Source: Cyprinodon diabolis
Lineage: Eukaryota; Chordata; Actinopteri; Cyprinodontiformes; Cyprinodontidae
DNA: 64,000 nucleotides
Reading direction: 5' to 3'
Assembly: GCA_030533445.1 (NCBI GenBank)
Contig: CM060078.1
Coordinates: 20,918,591 to 20,982,590, forward strand
Part shown: piece by piece, positions 1 to 32,660 of the stretch
How the letters are laid out: each line of letters begins with the position of its first letter
Numbering within the stretch: the first letter of the stretch is position 1
The notes under the pieces: model-generated
Database searches by the model: none
What the model saw: only the letters and a program-made list of their open reading frames with translations
Told to the model about the DNA's origin: nothing
Program-made: the position numbers and the translations under genes

Positions 1-460
1 ATTGTTCCGAGCCTGACAAAATGGGCTAAATCTGTTAGATTTACACATCCAATAAAATTGTTATAAAAGTGTTGGTGGCAAAATAGCTCAAGCTGATTCG
101 GACTGGCTGGATAGCACGTCTGTAAACCTCAGTATAGAAGAAAAGCCTCACCTAGAGATTAATCCTGCCATTGTGGGCTTGTTTCCCTGTAGTATGTTTG
201 CAATTGTACAAGTTTGGAAAACCGTGAGTCTTTTTCCTTCCGCTTCATAGTCATGCAGTTTTTTCTACAATTTGGCTTTTTCTTAGTTTACATATAAAGA
301 TATTTGTGGTTGTAATGTGACAAAATGTCACTGTAATAAAACCCTCTACCATGTGCTGTGCTTAAAAAATTATAGAAAAAATAGAAACAAAAATATTACA
401 CCTGCTTTTTTTCCCCCAAACAATAAATATATGTGAAAACAAAGGATGTAAATATGTTAC

Positions 461-3400
461 CGATTTGGTTTGTGAAGACCTGCATCCTAACAAGCTCCTG
501 CTCAGGTTTTTCCACATGATAGTGGTCAAACCCCAGACTTACAAATCTGTTGGACACAAACACACACAGCCAACACTCAAGGTCAGGATCAATGCAGAAT
601 ACAGATTGGTTTTGCAAGGCAAAAGCAATGCCTTACTTACCTTACTGTGCGAAAAGCATTAGCAGGCAACTCTAAAACGAGCTCCAACTGTTTAGACGGC
701 ATAAGAAAATTAGTGAATGCTTAGGCACAGTGGTGAAAATCACAAAAGGTTTCTAATGTTATATTATTACCTACCACAGTATCACAGCTATGGCTTGGGT
801 GGAACTGAATGCATCTCAGCAGGAACTTGTCCTGCGAATAATATATTTATGTAGCTTGTTTTATTTACAGCTTTTTAATCAGGAGGAAAAGGACTAAGGA
901 GCAGGTATTTGTTATGCACCACCTTGCGAGTGAGATAGTAAAGCCTTTGTGTGTGTCCGTCCCACTGGACCCAACAGAAATCCTCTACAATCTTTTCCGC
1001 CGCTCTGGACAAGCGCTCGGGATTTGAGATCACCTGGTACACATACATTTGTATTCAGCCTTGCAGATGCACCAAATTTATAATGGGAAATCTCCTCTAG
1101 AGGATAACACACTCATAATATTATGGCTCATGTTGAAACAGTATTCTTTGCTTAGAGCTTTGGTAAATGCATTACAATGATTTTGCCTAATTATCCATTG
1201 AACGTGTGCTTTCTTAGGCTTGAGAAAAGTCCACACAATTTATCAGACAGGGCAACCTGAATGCAAATGATTTCTGGTTTACAAAAGAAGTTGGAAGAAT
1301 TGTATAACTTACCACTCTGTAGCCTTCATGTTTGCTTAGAAGTACATGGTATAGATCCACATCTGAAAGGTCAATGATTCAATGTTTCAATATGTTTTTT
1401 CTTTAGATTTTCTGTCTGCTTTCATCATGTATTCTGCAGCGGATTTTTTAAAATATACACTTCAAAGAGAGGAAAAAAGCTAAAACTGACATCCGTCTTC
1501 AGCAAACAGAAGCAGATGGCTCTCCAGCCCCGATTTCCAATCAGTTTCTTGATGGAGGAACTACAACAAACATGATGCAAATTAAAGAAAGCCAACATAC
1601 CATGCATAGAATTTTTCATTAATAAGCCCCTTACAACATATAATTAACTTCTACTGATATTGCCTAAGAAAAAAGTTATTTTTGTAAAACGAGGAAAACT
1701 CTGCTGTTTTTCTGATTTTTCTCTTATATTCTATATACCCAATTTGATGGGTTTACACAATTAATATCAGTTAAATAATTCAAATCGATTGCTAAAGCAA
1801 TTAATTGGATTAATTTTGATGAATCAATTATTGAAATAATCGTCAAATATTTCAGTAAGTGATTAATCGTTGATTGGAATGTACAGAATCTGACACATCA
1901 TTAGCTAAAAGAGCAGCCTAATCAGGGTAGAAAGGATGACAAAATTGTAAAACATGTATAAACACTTTGTATTTAGGATGAAAACCTTTTTTAGTGTGAG
2001 AATCTATCCAAAACTTCTTATATGGCATGAAGTATCGGGTTCACCAGGTTTTAATTCTGTATTAATTCTTCTTTAGTCACCCTTTGCTATCTGATTATTA
2101 ATCGATTAAGCAAACAAATAATTGACAGATTAATTAATCAATTGGCGAAATAATATTTATTAACAGTCCTACATAAATCCTTATGGTCCTAACCAATCCC
2201 TGATTTCCTTTTCTTGAAAATACCTGCAGTAACTCTACAATTTGATTTTTAGTTTTAACTGAGATCAAATCCATATTTAAAAAGAAAAATCAGGCAACAT
2301 ATTTAAACCATACCTGTACTTTAACTCTGCAGTCCACTGCTTTGAGCACCTTGGTATTGTTTATGGGATGGATCTCAATCAGCAGAGTCAGACACTTTGA
2401 TACTAGACAGATAGGCATGGTGGAGAAATGTTCATTAAAATAAAAAAAAAACTCCCGATATCTCTAAATGTTAGGTTTTAAATCACATGAGCAGCATGGT
2501 GGATGTTACTTGGTTTGAGTCGTTCCTGTCCCCTGGTGTTCTGTGCCAAGCTGACAGCTGAAAGTATAAAAGAAAAGGCCAAAGTAATGCTGCAGAAAAA
2601 AAAAATCTGTATTCATTAACTATGCTTTGCCATGCCTGCACAGAATGTATAAGCTTCTTCCCTGGTTTTATTTAACACATTTCCTTTATTATAAAAGCAT
2701 AAAGTCTTACACCTGAGTGGCTCTCCAGATACACACCCTTACATTTGATGTGAGGTTTGACAATTAGGTTTACAGAATGACTTTTCCTGCTGTTAGATCT
2801 ACAATCGTGCATTACAGAAGCTCACCTAATAATGTCTCCTCCTTGTTCAAAGAGCAGCTGCTGACACACACCTGTTTGTCGAAAGTGTAGAGGAGCTGAT
2901 GGGGCAAAATACACAGGATTCAGTGTGTAGATCTGCAGCTACTAGATGCAGCAATAATGCAGAACTCTGTATAAACAAACTGGGCACCTTGTTTTGTTTA
3001 GTGTTGGGGTCATATTTTCCAATCCTGGTGGTGCCTGTTGCTCCCTTTTAAGAACAGAACAGAACACTATGTTAAGGTCATCAAGCATTTGTGGTTAGAG
3101 GGATAGTGCAGCTCCTTATACATCTAATAAAACTATACATCTAGTAAAACCTCAAGTTAATCCTTTCTCTTTCTAAAGAATGTAGGAACTAAACACCAGG
3201 AGCTGCTAATAAAATATTAACTGATCAGTAATTAAAAGCAAACTACTAGGTGTTTGATAGTACAAAATCAGAGCTTACTAAGGACAAAAACTCCTGAATA
3301 TGGTGGCAGAGAAATGATTATTTGGGCTTGATCAACAGCAACTGCAGGAGGAGTTTTCATTGCAATTTGTGGGTCAACCAGGGACTCATCTGTATACAAA

Positions 3401-5842
3401 ACAAGGGGCCAAGATGAACTTATTTCCTTTATCTTGAGGCACCATAAAAGGGGACTTCAGTTTAAGTAGCACCCACTTCCTGTATTAATATGCTCTGGTG
3501 TTATGGTTCTCCCCTTTTGGACTTCTTTTTGAGTTTTCAGTTGTGTCATTCTGTTTTGTTGGTCAGTGGTTTCTTTTCCATTTTGTGTTATATTTAAGCT
3601 GGGTTGTATTTCTTGAATTACTCTCTGTTACCCCGTTGTGCCAGTCTCATTTCCCTTAGCTCCCTTCTAGTTACTTCTATCCACACCTGCTCCCAATTAG
3701 CTCATTAGTCCATTCCTTGTTCTATCCCCCATATAAACACCCCCACTGCAGTTCCTCACTACTGGTTTCTTGTTACCTGGCTCCCTATGTGTGTTTTCCA
3801 CTGATGTCTCCTGTTTTTTCATTTCCTGTATTTTATTCTTGGAGTTTGTTTCTGTTCCTTTTTTGATTTCATTAAACCTGCAAGAACTCAACCCTGACTC
3901 CCTCATGTCTGCATTTGGGACCTCAACCAACTTCCACCCAACTCTGACTTCTGGTTAATGTTCCTAATCTGCTAAAAGCGCATAGCTCTATTTTTCCGTT
4001 TGGATATAACCTGAATGCAATAAAAGACATTACTGTCATGTAATAAAATCTGTTATTTAATCAAATTAAATACCTAAAAAAATGAAGTACACTCGGACAG
4101 GCAAAAGAAAAAACCCAAACTCAGGCACTCAGAAGACCTGACAGTCCTCAACCTCTAAGAGCTGCACATTCTTTAGGGGGTCTATCATTAAATATTCATA
4201 CTGTGAAGCAAAAGAGCAGACTAGTTTCCAATTCTAGATACGATCCCAAAAATACCCAAAAGTGTCAAGCTGATTTATAGCAGAATAAAGAGAAAGTTTC
4301 CCTTTTTCAATTTGATAGCACACACACACAGGAATGGTGTGCTATGAGAGATTCAATGTAGGATGAGGCAGCCTTTAAAATGTGATCATATTAAGATACT
4401 TCAAGTGAAAGAGCAACATAAATAGTACTGCATTTTTATATCAGGATTCTGATAAATAAAATTTTTTAGTTATAGAATGCTTTGCTCACAAGAGGAAAAG
4501 AATTATCACATGTATCATGTTGTGTAAATCCTTAAAACTAAGCATGCATGAAACAGCTTTAGAAGGGAAAAGTTTATAGAATGAAATTAGTTTAAAGTGA
4601 ATCTCCTGCAGAATGTAAAAACAATCAGATATAGAGCTTACCTTCCAAGAATAAAGCATACTCCCATCTCGTTCAGTGTTAAGGATTCGAGGGTCCACAT
4701 CCTCTGAGTATTCTGGTGGTACATTATTATTGTCAAACCATGCAAAGAATTCATACCCCCTTTAACTGTTCTACTTATATTCTGAACAAGATATACATTT
4801 GGTTTTTGACTGGGCACTCCTAAAGCATTAATACTTTAATTAAATAAAATGGCTAGATGTTAATTATCTGATGTATTCTGCTTTGCTTTTAATAAGTTTT
4901 CTCTGAAGAATTGGCTGCATTTATCTCCATCTAACTTCCTATCAACTATGTCCCTATTGATGAATCTTCTTCCTAGAGCATGATGCTGCCCACACCATGT
5001 TTTACCATTTAAGCTTCTTTTCTCTAGACTGTTTTCTAACAGATACTTTTTTTTTAAAAGGTGGACTTTAAAAAGGGGGATAACTATAAATACATATTAC
5101 ACTATTCATTTTAATAAAATTATTCAGAAGAATCTAAGATGGATGATTTCTCTCATTTCAAAATGTTTTACTGTTTGTTGTTTACTATTTTCCATAGTAT
5201 AAAAACCCTTTTAAAATACATTGAAATCAATAGCAAAGAGAAGCCTCCATAGAATCAGAGTCAAAATTGTGTATATATTTTTCAATGTACACAATTTATT
5301 ACTCAGTAATATTTTAAAAAAGTTTTTTTAAAAATAGACAAAGAAAAAAGTTAATATATAAAAGGTCTGTGATTTGAAGTGCATTATTTTAAAACCATCC
5401 AGGCAATTTATATAATGCACCACGACAGACAGAGCTCTACATATAACTATTTTTAACAAAACAAAAAAACTGGTGAAACGTGTATGCTTACAAATGGTTT
5501 ATTGCTATTATTTGCAGCTATAAGCCTTTATTATGACATTTCCGCTTTATAAAAGGGCAAACAGCTCCACCTGCTGTTGGTTATGCGCATTATCAAGAGG
5601 GCTATATAGCAAATCACAGCTGCTCTGATTTCTTTGTAGCTGATTAAAACTGAAGATAGTTAAGTAATAATCCTTGATTGTATATTAAAGCTTAAACATA
5701 TAAGTTCAAATATTATTTTATCAAAATATCTCTGCAAACACCTGAACGCCTCACCTTTCACCCTGCAGACTGAAGCCTCTTTCCTGAGGAGATCAAACAC
5801 CACATCTCTCTGCAGGTCAAACTGTTGCTTCAGCTTTAACAT
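461..5842 (-). CDS. gsap: gamma-secretase activating protein, 5' part (partial, runs off left edge)
   Basis: Eleven spliced exons on the minus strand, in transcription order: 5842-5755, 4712-4642, 2895-2826, 2557-2510, 2402-2314, 1560-1491, 1362-1313, 1033-923, 831-775, 687-641, 546-461. All have GT/AG borders and consistent phases (787 nt, ending in phase 1). Landmarks resembling vertebrate GSAP as I recall it: MLKLKQQFDLQRDVVFDLL at the N-terminus, ILNTERDGSMLYSWK, LLYTFDKQ, SKCLTLLIEIHPINN followed by KVLKAVD, EDFCWVQWDGHTQRLYY, LLRCIQF, and VSLGFDHYH...VFTNQ. GSAP is a membrane-associated regulator of gamma-secretase and APP processing in mammals; its best-studied product is a C-terminal fragment that lies outside this window. 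The ATG is at 5842 and the CDS starts about 4 kb from nampt, divergently. One short exon expected between 4642 and 2895 (mammalian residues around VVFGLYDC) was not found; skipping it keeps the frame. The exon 1560-1491 uses a GTCAGT donor. Identity is firm; individual borders are inferred. Confidence 0.88.
1750..2172. mobile_element. degenerate hAT-type MITE (TAGGGCTG...GATTAATCG family)
   Basis: Contains the paired signatures GAAATAATCGTC...GTGATTAATCGTTGATTGG and ATTAATCGATTAAGC...ATTGACAGATTAATTAATC that also occur at 42268-42641, 52018-52360 and 54229-57568. It ends in ACAGTCCTA. The left terminus is too eroded to place and no target duplication is visible. It lies in a gsap intron. Confidence 0.6.
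3500..3957 (+). repeat. interspersed repeat, unnamed family (copy A)
   Basis: This copy is partly similar to the reverse complement of 28617-29507, for example GTGCCAGTCTC, TAGCTCCCTTCTAG and CACACCTGCTCCCAATTAGC. It begins near TTATGGTTCT and ends near the stretch CTCCCTCATGTCTGCATTTG. It lies in the gsap intron between exons 4712-4642 and 2895-2826. Class is not established: no transposase or reverse transcriptase is encoded. It has no pogo-like insert and so serves as the empty site for the insertion at 28839. Confidence 0.65.
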
Positions 5843-6631
5843 GCTTCTTCCAGTCCGCTGTATTGTTTGTTTGTTTTCTCCAAATCCGCTCGCAGAAAAC
5901 AGATTCCTTCTTAAACACAGGCAGCTTACATTTGGTTTCCGCTCATATCATGTGACCCAGAGGGTTTTTATGAAAAGGCTAAACTACAAACTGCACGGAT
6001 AAGCTTAAATCATACTTCCTCTGGACTTGTCAAACTTATTTTTAATAACATGCGGAAACAGCAGGCTGTTTCTGAGTTAACCACACCCTCTCCTGGGATC
6101 ACACAGACCTGCTGCCATTGGTTCGATGGAATGTCTCACTGCAACGCTGCAGCATTCCGAAGGAGAGCTCACAACTTTAGAGTAGCATTTGGTTCTAAAA
6201 CAGACTATATAATAAATAAAATACTAGTTTAACAGATACACAAATATAAAGCAATTCTGAAAACCTTTCATCTTTCTTGGCAAAAGGGTAAAACTGTTGA
6301 TTTTGAGGAACATATACTTTAGATGAATGGTATGATCTAATCAACAGGTCTACAAATTTAAACAGCGACTAGTGGTTGTTCCTATAATTGGTGGGGTTTT
6401 TTTTTCTTTATTCTTTTTCTTTTTTTTTTTCTTTTTTTTATTTATTTATTTATTTTTTGTCTTTTTTACTTGAATTGTTTAATTATTATTTTATATATTT
6501 ATTAGACTATTTGACATTATAATGCCAGTTGAAGGACTGAGTGTTTTTATATTATTTTTAATATTTTTTTTAATTTTGTGGTTTTCTTCTATTTCATATA
6601 ATTGTATCTGTGCTATCTAGCAGGTGAATGT

Positions 6632-6632
6632 C

Positions 6633-6694
<62 letters not shown>

Positions 6695-6717
6695 ATCCTC
6701 CATATCCATCTATCCAG

Positions 6718-6775
<58 letters not shown>

Positions 6776-6823
6776 ACATCTATTTTTCTATCTACATCTA
6801 TCCATATCATCTATATCTATTCA

Positions 6824-6887
<64 letters not shown>
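6632..6887. repeat. compound microsatellite (ATCT)n and (TA)n
   Basis: (ATCT)n runs from 6632 to about 6694, (TA)n from 6719 to 6772, and a second TA run from 6826 to 6887. The spacer contains interrupted ATCT/ATCC units. Open frames reading YIYIYI or LSIYLSIY through this stretch are artefacts. It lies in the gsap-nampt intergenic region. Confidence 0.97.
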
Positions 6888-6888
<1 letters not shown>

Positions 6889-6982
6889 CTGAGATTTCAA
6901 TAATTAATAACAATAATTGACCTCTTCATTATTATCATTGCTATTATAAATAATCCCTGTCTCCATGGTTTAAGGGGATTAA

Positions 6983-8475
6983 CATAGGCGGATCTACTGG
7001 GGTGGCAGCCTTACAGCCTAAATGACAGCCTTGCCACCCCTGCTGCCACCCCAGTTAGCTGTAGGGGTGGCGAGGCTTATAAATCATGGATAATTTGAGA
7101 ATTGCGACCGCTACTTTCCAATGTCGGACTGCAGTGAATGCAGCACGAGATGACGCGGGAGCGACTGAGACTGATTAGTTTTGAAAATCGAGCGGAGCAA
7201 AGAGAGGGAGCCAGGGGTGATGGGGAGAGGAGACACGGGACGAAACAGGTAAAACTTGATTATCTATCCATCGAGAAATTAAATCATAATGAAAGCTCAA
7301 TGTTGCTAGCATAGCTGCATGACTGATTTTGAGATGATAAAAATCAGGTTGCAGAAAGTTATTTCTCTATCTATGATGTTAGTTAGGCCTGAAGTCAGCC
7401 TCATAAAGACATATTTGCGGTCAACTATGACAGAAAAGAGACTATCAAATTTGGTTGTACTCAAATCAAAACGCACAAAGGCATTGGATCTAAATACATT
7501 AGTGAAGCGTTTTGCTGATCAACATGGAAATCGTCGCATTCAGCTGTTATAGGCATGTCAACTTTATGTTATGCTCTCTGGTGAGCCTTTACAGAGCTGC
7601 TACATTTTGTTTTGGCACCTGAGAAAATCTGATATTTCCTTTAATAAAACCAAAAGTGTTAAAAGTAAATTTAAAAATGTGATACTGGTGTAAATGCTGC
7701 TTAATATGAAGCAGTGTTGTTTCTTTTTTTTTGTATATATACTATGAAACTATCCAGAAGTGACCTGTATGAACCTACTCACAAAATGTTTTGTACTTTT
7801 ACAGATTGGAAGCAAAATTTATTTTTTTGTTGCTTCTTTTTAGATTAGTGTAGATTTTGATGTAACATGCAGTACCTGCCTTTTTGTTGATTTGTTGATA
7901 CAGCAGCTCTATCTACAGAATATTTACATGCATGAAATGTCCCTTTCATGTTGCTGAAACTGCTGTATGTCAAGTTACTGAGGAACAAATGGGGTAAATG
8001 TGTGTTCAGAGTAAACAATACATGGATGTCTGGTACCTTGTTTGGTGCCTTGACCCATTTATTTCTACTGTGTAGTGATGCTCACTTTAGTACAGCTCAG
8101 TCCATAGATCTCTGATGGGTTAGTTTTTCTTTCTATAGTTTCTTCTTGTGCAAATGTTGCAAAGCTGCCTCTCTGACAGTCAATCTCACACATCTGGGAC
8201 TCAGCACCTGTGTCTTACTTTAATACCTTTCCTGTGATAATGCCCCTCTAGAAGTGGTGTTATCATTCTTCTATCTCCTATTAAGTGAGATCACATTGTA
8301 CGATGTATTATTAATATGAACTGTTTCACATGAAACACTTACTCTACATACTATTGTCACCAAACTGTGATAACTGGGATTAAATTCAGTGTAAACAAAT
8401 GCCATATGTTGCCACCCCTCAAAAATTCCTGCCCCCCTCTCGCCACCCATCAATATTTTTCTAGATCCGCCCCTG
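6983..8475 (+). mobile_element. internally deleted hAT transposon
   Basis: Left end CATAGGCGGATCTA and right end (reverse complement) CAGGGGCGGATCTAG form short terminal inverted repeats. They are flanked by near-identical 8-bp direct repeats, GGGATTAA at 6975-6982 and GGGATTTA at 8476-8483. An 8-bp duplication with a CAGGGGCGG-type end is diagnostic of the hAT superfamily. GGGGTGGC-rich subterminal sequence is present near both ends. At 1493 bp it is too short for a full hAT transposase, of which only a C-terminal piece survives (7319-7552). Confidence 0.8.
7319..7552 (+). pseudogene. hAT transposase C-terminal (dimerisation-region) remnant
   Basis: An open frame of 77 codons reading ...LIKTYLRSTMTEKRLSNL... 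then LDLNTLVKRFADQH. The motif of a short helix followed by YLRSTM, an R/K-L-x-x-L segment and a final acidic-aromatic helix is typical of the C-terminal dimerisation region of hAT transposases of the zinc-finger-MYM/DUF4371-like group. It lies inside the hAT element 6983-8475, in the plus orientation. The N-terminal BED or zinc-finger region and the catalytic core are missing, so it is a remnant and not a functional gene. The first ATG may have no biological meaning. Confidence 0.65.
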
Positions 8476-8944
8476 GGGATTTATAATTTACCATCTCCAG
8501 TTTTGACAAGGGCCCCAAGTTTTTTGCTCAATCGCTCATGGAGCCCATATATTTCTCCTCCACTCTGACTCATTGACAGGTTGCTGACCATAAAACTTGT
8601 GACGAGTCAATTTTCAACACATTTTCTACAATGCTGTTACTTTGTTGTTGTTGTAATTGTTAGGTAGTCATATCTCTGGCTACGCCTTATGTCATGCTTC
8701 TTGTTGTAGACTGAAACCATAGGCCTCTATATTCCCCCAACCACTCATTTACTGTTTTATATCTTCTCACTGTAATGTTAAGGGCATTCGTCTGCATCAC
8801 AAAAATTGGTCTACACAGTAAAGTGGCTATAGAGCAAATTTAACACCAATTTGGAGTGGAACCAGTCCTTATTAACAGAGTTATATTCAACTCTGTAGGT
8901 GTTAAAGTTACACTTGGGTTTGTTTTTTTTTTTGTTTTTTTTTT

Positions 8945-9232
8945 TGTTTTTATCCTAAAACAAGTTAACTGATTTTTAAATTTTATTTCAGTTTAATATG
9001 GGAAGAAAGTCCGAATGAATTCTGACTTTCTTCTCAGAATTCTGACTTTAATCCAAAAATTCTGTTTTTTTTTTTTTTTTCTTAGAATTTTGACTTTATT
9101 CTCAGAAATATGACTTTCTCTCAGAATTCTGACTTTAATCTCAGAATTATGACTTTTTTCCCATATTAAATTGAAATGTAAAAATCAGTGAATGTAAACA
9201 TCAGTTAACTTTTTTTTTATTTTTGCAGTGAC
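8945..9232. repeat. inverted repeats flanking an array of about 20-bp tandem units
   Basis: Seven or so degenerate copies of a unit like GAATTCTGACTTTAATCTCA lie between about 9014 and 9160. One has a long T-run. The array is bracketed by an inverted repeat: AGTTAACTGATTTTTAAA...TTTAATATGGGAAGAAAGTC on the left and GACTTTTTTCCCATATTAAA...AAAAATCAG...AGTTAACT on the right. It lies about 0.7 kb upstream of the nampt start. No coding potential. Confidence 0.8.
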
Positions 9233-9689
9233 CCTAATCCTCTTCCGTACTTTTATGATGCGTGTTAATATGGATTGTATGACGATATGGAGTTTATGAG
9301 CCATAGAAAAATGTTGAACGATGTTGAACTTACACCCCATTTAGTCAGTCACAGTACTACACATTACAATGCTGCCACCTTGTGGTGTTTTTGAAAAAGC
9401 GCACATAAAATTCTTAACTTTTCTGAAGATGATTCAGTAATGTCACCGACCAAACGGACCAAAGCCCAGCAACTTTGTTTGATACAAATTAATTAACGTT
9501 ATCCTGTGAGTTTAAAAAAAACTGTATTAAAGAAATTAAATTATATTTATATATTATATATAGTGGTTGTCTTATATATAAAATTAGGTGAGTCTCATAA
9601 AGTACACAACAGATACCTTTTGAAAATAGGTATTAAACATAATTTCCATTGAACCGATAATTCTATTTTTATATTTTGGGGTTCTTGTT

Positions 9690-9894
9690 ACGTCTTCGTA
9701 TAGACGAGCTCTGTTTTCCCCGAACGTTGCCGAGAGTAACCGAACAGATTTTTTTGACGACCCAAACCCCGCCCCTTTTCCCGCCCGGTTCCGTCCGCTT
9801 GTCCTTCCCCTCCCCACTATCTGGTGCCTCTGGCAGTAGAGAGCGCGCGACGCAACACACTGACAGCCGCGACTCACAACCGAGGAGTGGAAAG
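9690..9894 (+). promoter_or_regulatory. nampt: nampt CpG-rich promoter and 5' UTR
   Basis: A sharp rise in GC and CpG content immediately upstream of the nampt ATG, in otherwise AT-rich DNA. It holds GC-box (Sp1-type) sites CCCCGCCCC at 9767-9775 and CCCGCCCGG at 9780-9788. No TATA box is obvious, consistent with a housekeeping CpG-island promoter. CpG-rich sequence continues into intron 1 to about 10260. The transcription start was not determined. Confidence 0.6.
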
Positions 9895-31079
<21,185 letters not shown>

Positions 31080-32660
31080 GTGCAGACCCCCCCCCCCCCA
31101 ACATACTCTGTTCATCCTAAAAGCCTAAAGAAGTTTTTTTTTCTTTCAGATCACCTTTTTTTTTTACCTCCAGTTCCACCAAACAAAATGGAGGCATTTG
31201 CACTTCTAATACAACCGTTTCTCTTCCAAATTATGAGAACTCAAAACACGCTCCATAAATGATACCTCCCCCCTGAAAAAAAAAAAGTCCCCAAAACCAA
31301 TTGAATTAAATCTGTGCAACCTAGAATTGATAGAATAAAATAACTCAAACCAGCTTCATTGCTGTGCTGCAGCTTCAAATTAAATTGGAGCATCTTGCAG
31401 TGTTACGCCTGGATGTTTTGCACCCAATGTTTTAAGCTCGCAGCTGATGGTTGGTGCGTCCTGCTGACGTTAGGTGCGAGACGAAAAGCCACTGAGCAGC
31501 GACGGTTCCACGTGTCTTTCTGTACAAAACTGCTAAGAAAAAAAAAACACATTTTAATCTGCTTCGTTTTGTCTTTTATGTGAAGGAAGGACTGATGATC
31601 CTTGTAAACTGCTGTGCACTGAGAACACTGAAATAATTTAATTCTTCTAAAGTTTTCCTTCACATTGGTAGCAGTAAATCCGAAACCCTTTAAATGTAAT
31701 TATAGATGGTCATGTCACTTTTTTTTTCCAACTCCTCGCTTTTAATTGGCAATTACAGCCTAAACTATACTTATATGTACGCTGCCAACACAGATACATT
31801 GCTGAATTTATACAACTGATCATCTCTGTGTCGTTATCTTGCCCGTAGTGCATTTTTATCATCAAGATCCAAACCAAAAAAAAAAATAATAATAAATTTG
31901 ATATGAAGAAAAAGACTCCTTCAGATCTTCATGATGGTTAATGCACAGCTTTTTATGTAAGATGATGTAAAAATATGCATCTCAAAAGTCACCTTCACTG
32001 GTATGGAGCTGACATTGTGTTTATGAATGATTCTAATTGTATGGTTCCTGGATGAAATGTATGTTAAATGTTTGTCCTTATATATGTATCTGTCTGTGAG
32101 TGTGTATACAGGTATTTTCTTCCTTTAAACAACTGTGTAGTATTCTTTCATGCAAATGCAATTGTCGATGGAAGGATTAGAGAGCACAACGTTTGATGGC
32201 CTTTGAATCTGTAGGGGTGGGGTGTTATAGATAGGTTGGCATGGGTTGTGGTCTTCTTTTATAGTTTTAGAGTCGAGCAGGTCAGCAAACGTTCAGTATC
32301 ACTGCCTTAAGTCAGTCAGCAAAGCTATCTGTTGAATTGAATATCCATAAATCCATCAGATCGGATCGCTTTAAGTCTAGTCTGAGACAGCCATGCTTCC
32401 TGGCTTTGATGGGTCTCTGTTTTGTTGATCTGCTTCCCAGTTGCAGGGGAATTCAGATGAGATCAGAGCTGCTGATATCACAGAAAACTAATCTGTCGCT
32501 GGGAATTGTTCACACTGAGCAGCTGGTAGAAACTATTAGATTTATTCCAATGAGTTTTAAAACTTTACAGTTTTTATGAGCTGCCTATTAGCAGCTGCAG
32601 AGTTTTACCGATTTTTTAGTTCCAGCATAGTATCTGCATTCATGGCTTAGCATAATAAAC
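31080..32660 (+). other. nampt: probable nampt 3' UTR with candidate poly(A) signals
   Basis: AT-rich, non-coding sequence directly after the nampt stop. AATAAA hexamers lie at 31334, 31891 and 32654. NAMPT transcripts in other vertebrates have long 3' UTRs, so any of these, or a later site, could be used. No other gene was seen between here and 38525. The transcript end is not determined. Confidence 0.5.

Noticed and set aside
152..186. Possible further gsap exon (35 nt with AG and GT borders)
   Set aside because: In the required phase it ends in an in-frame TAG and shows no similarity to the next part of GSAP; the next real exon is probably beyond the left edge.
6602..6920. Three overlapping open frames of 86-98 codons rich in Ile, Tyr, Leu and Ser
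   Set aside because: They are translations of (ATCT)n and (TA)n microsatellites in three frames.
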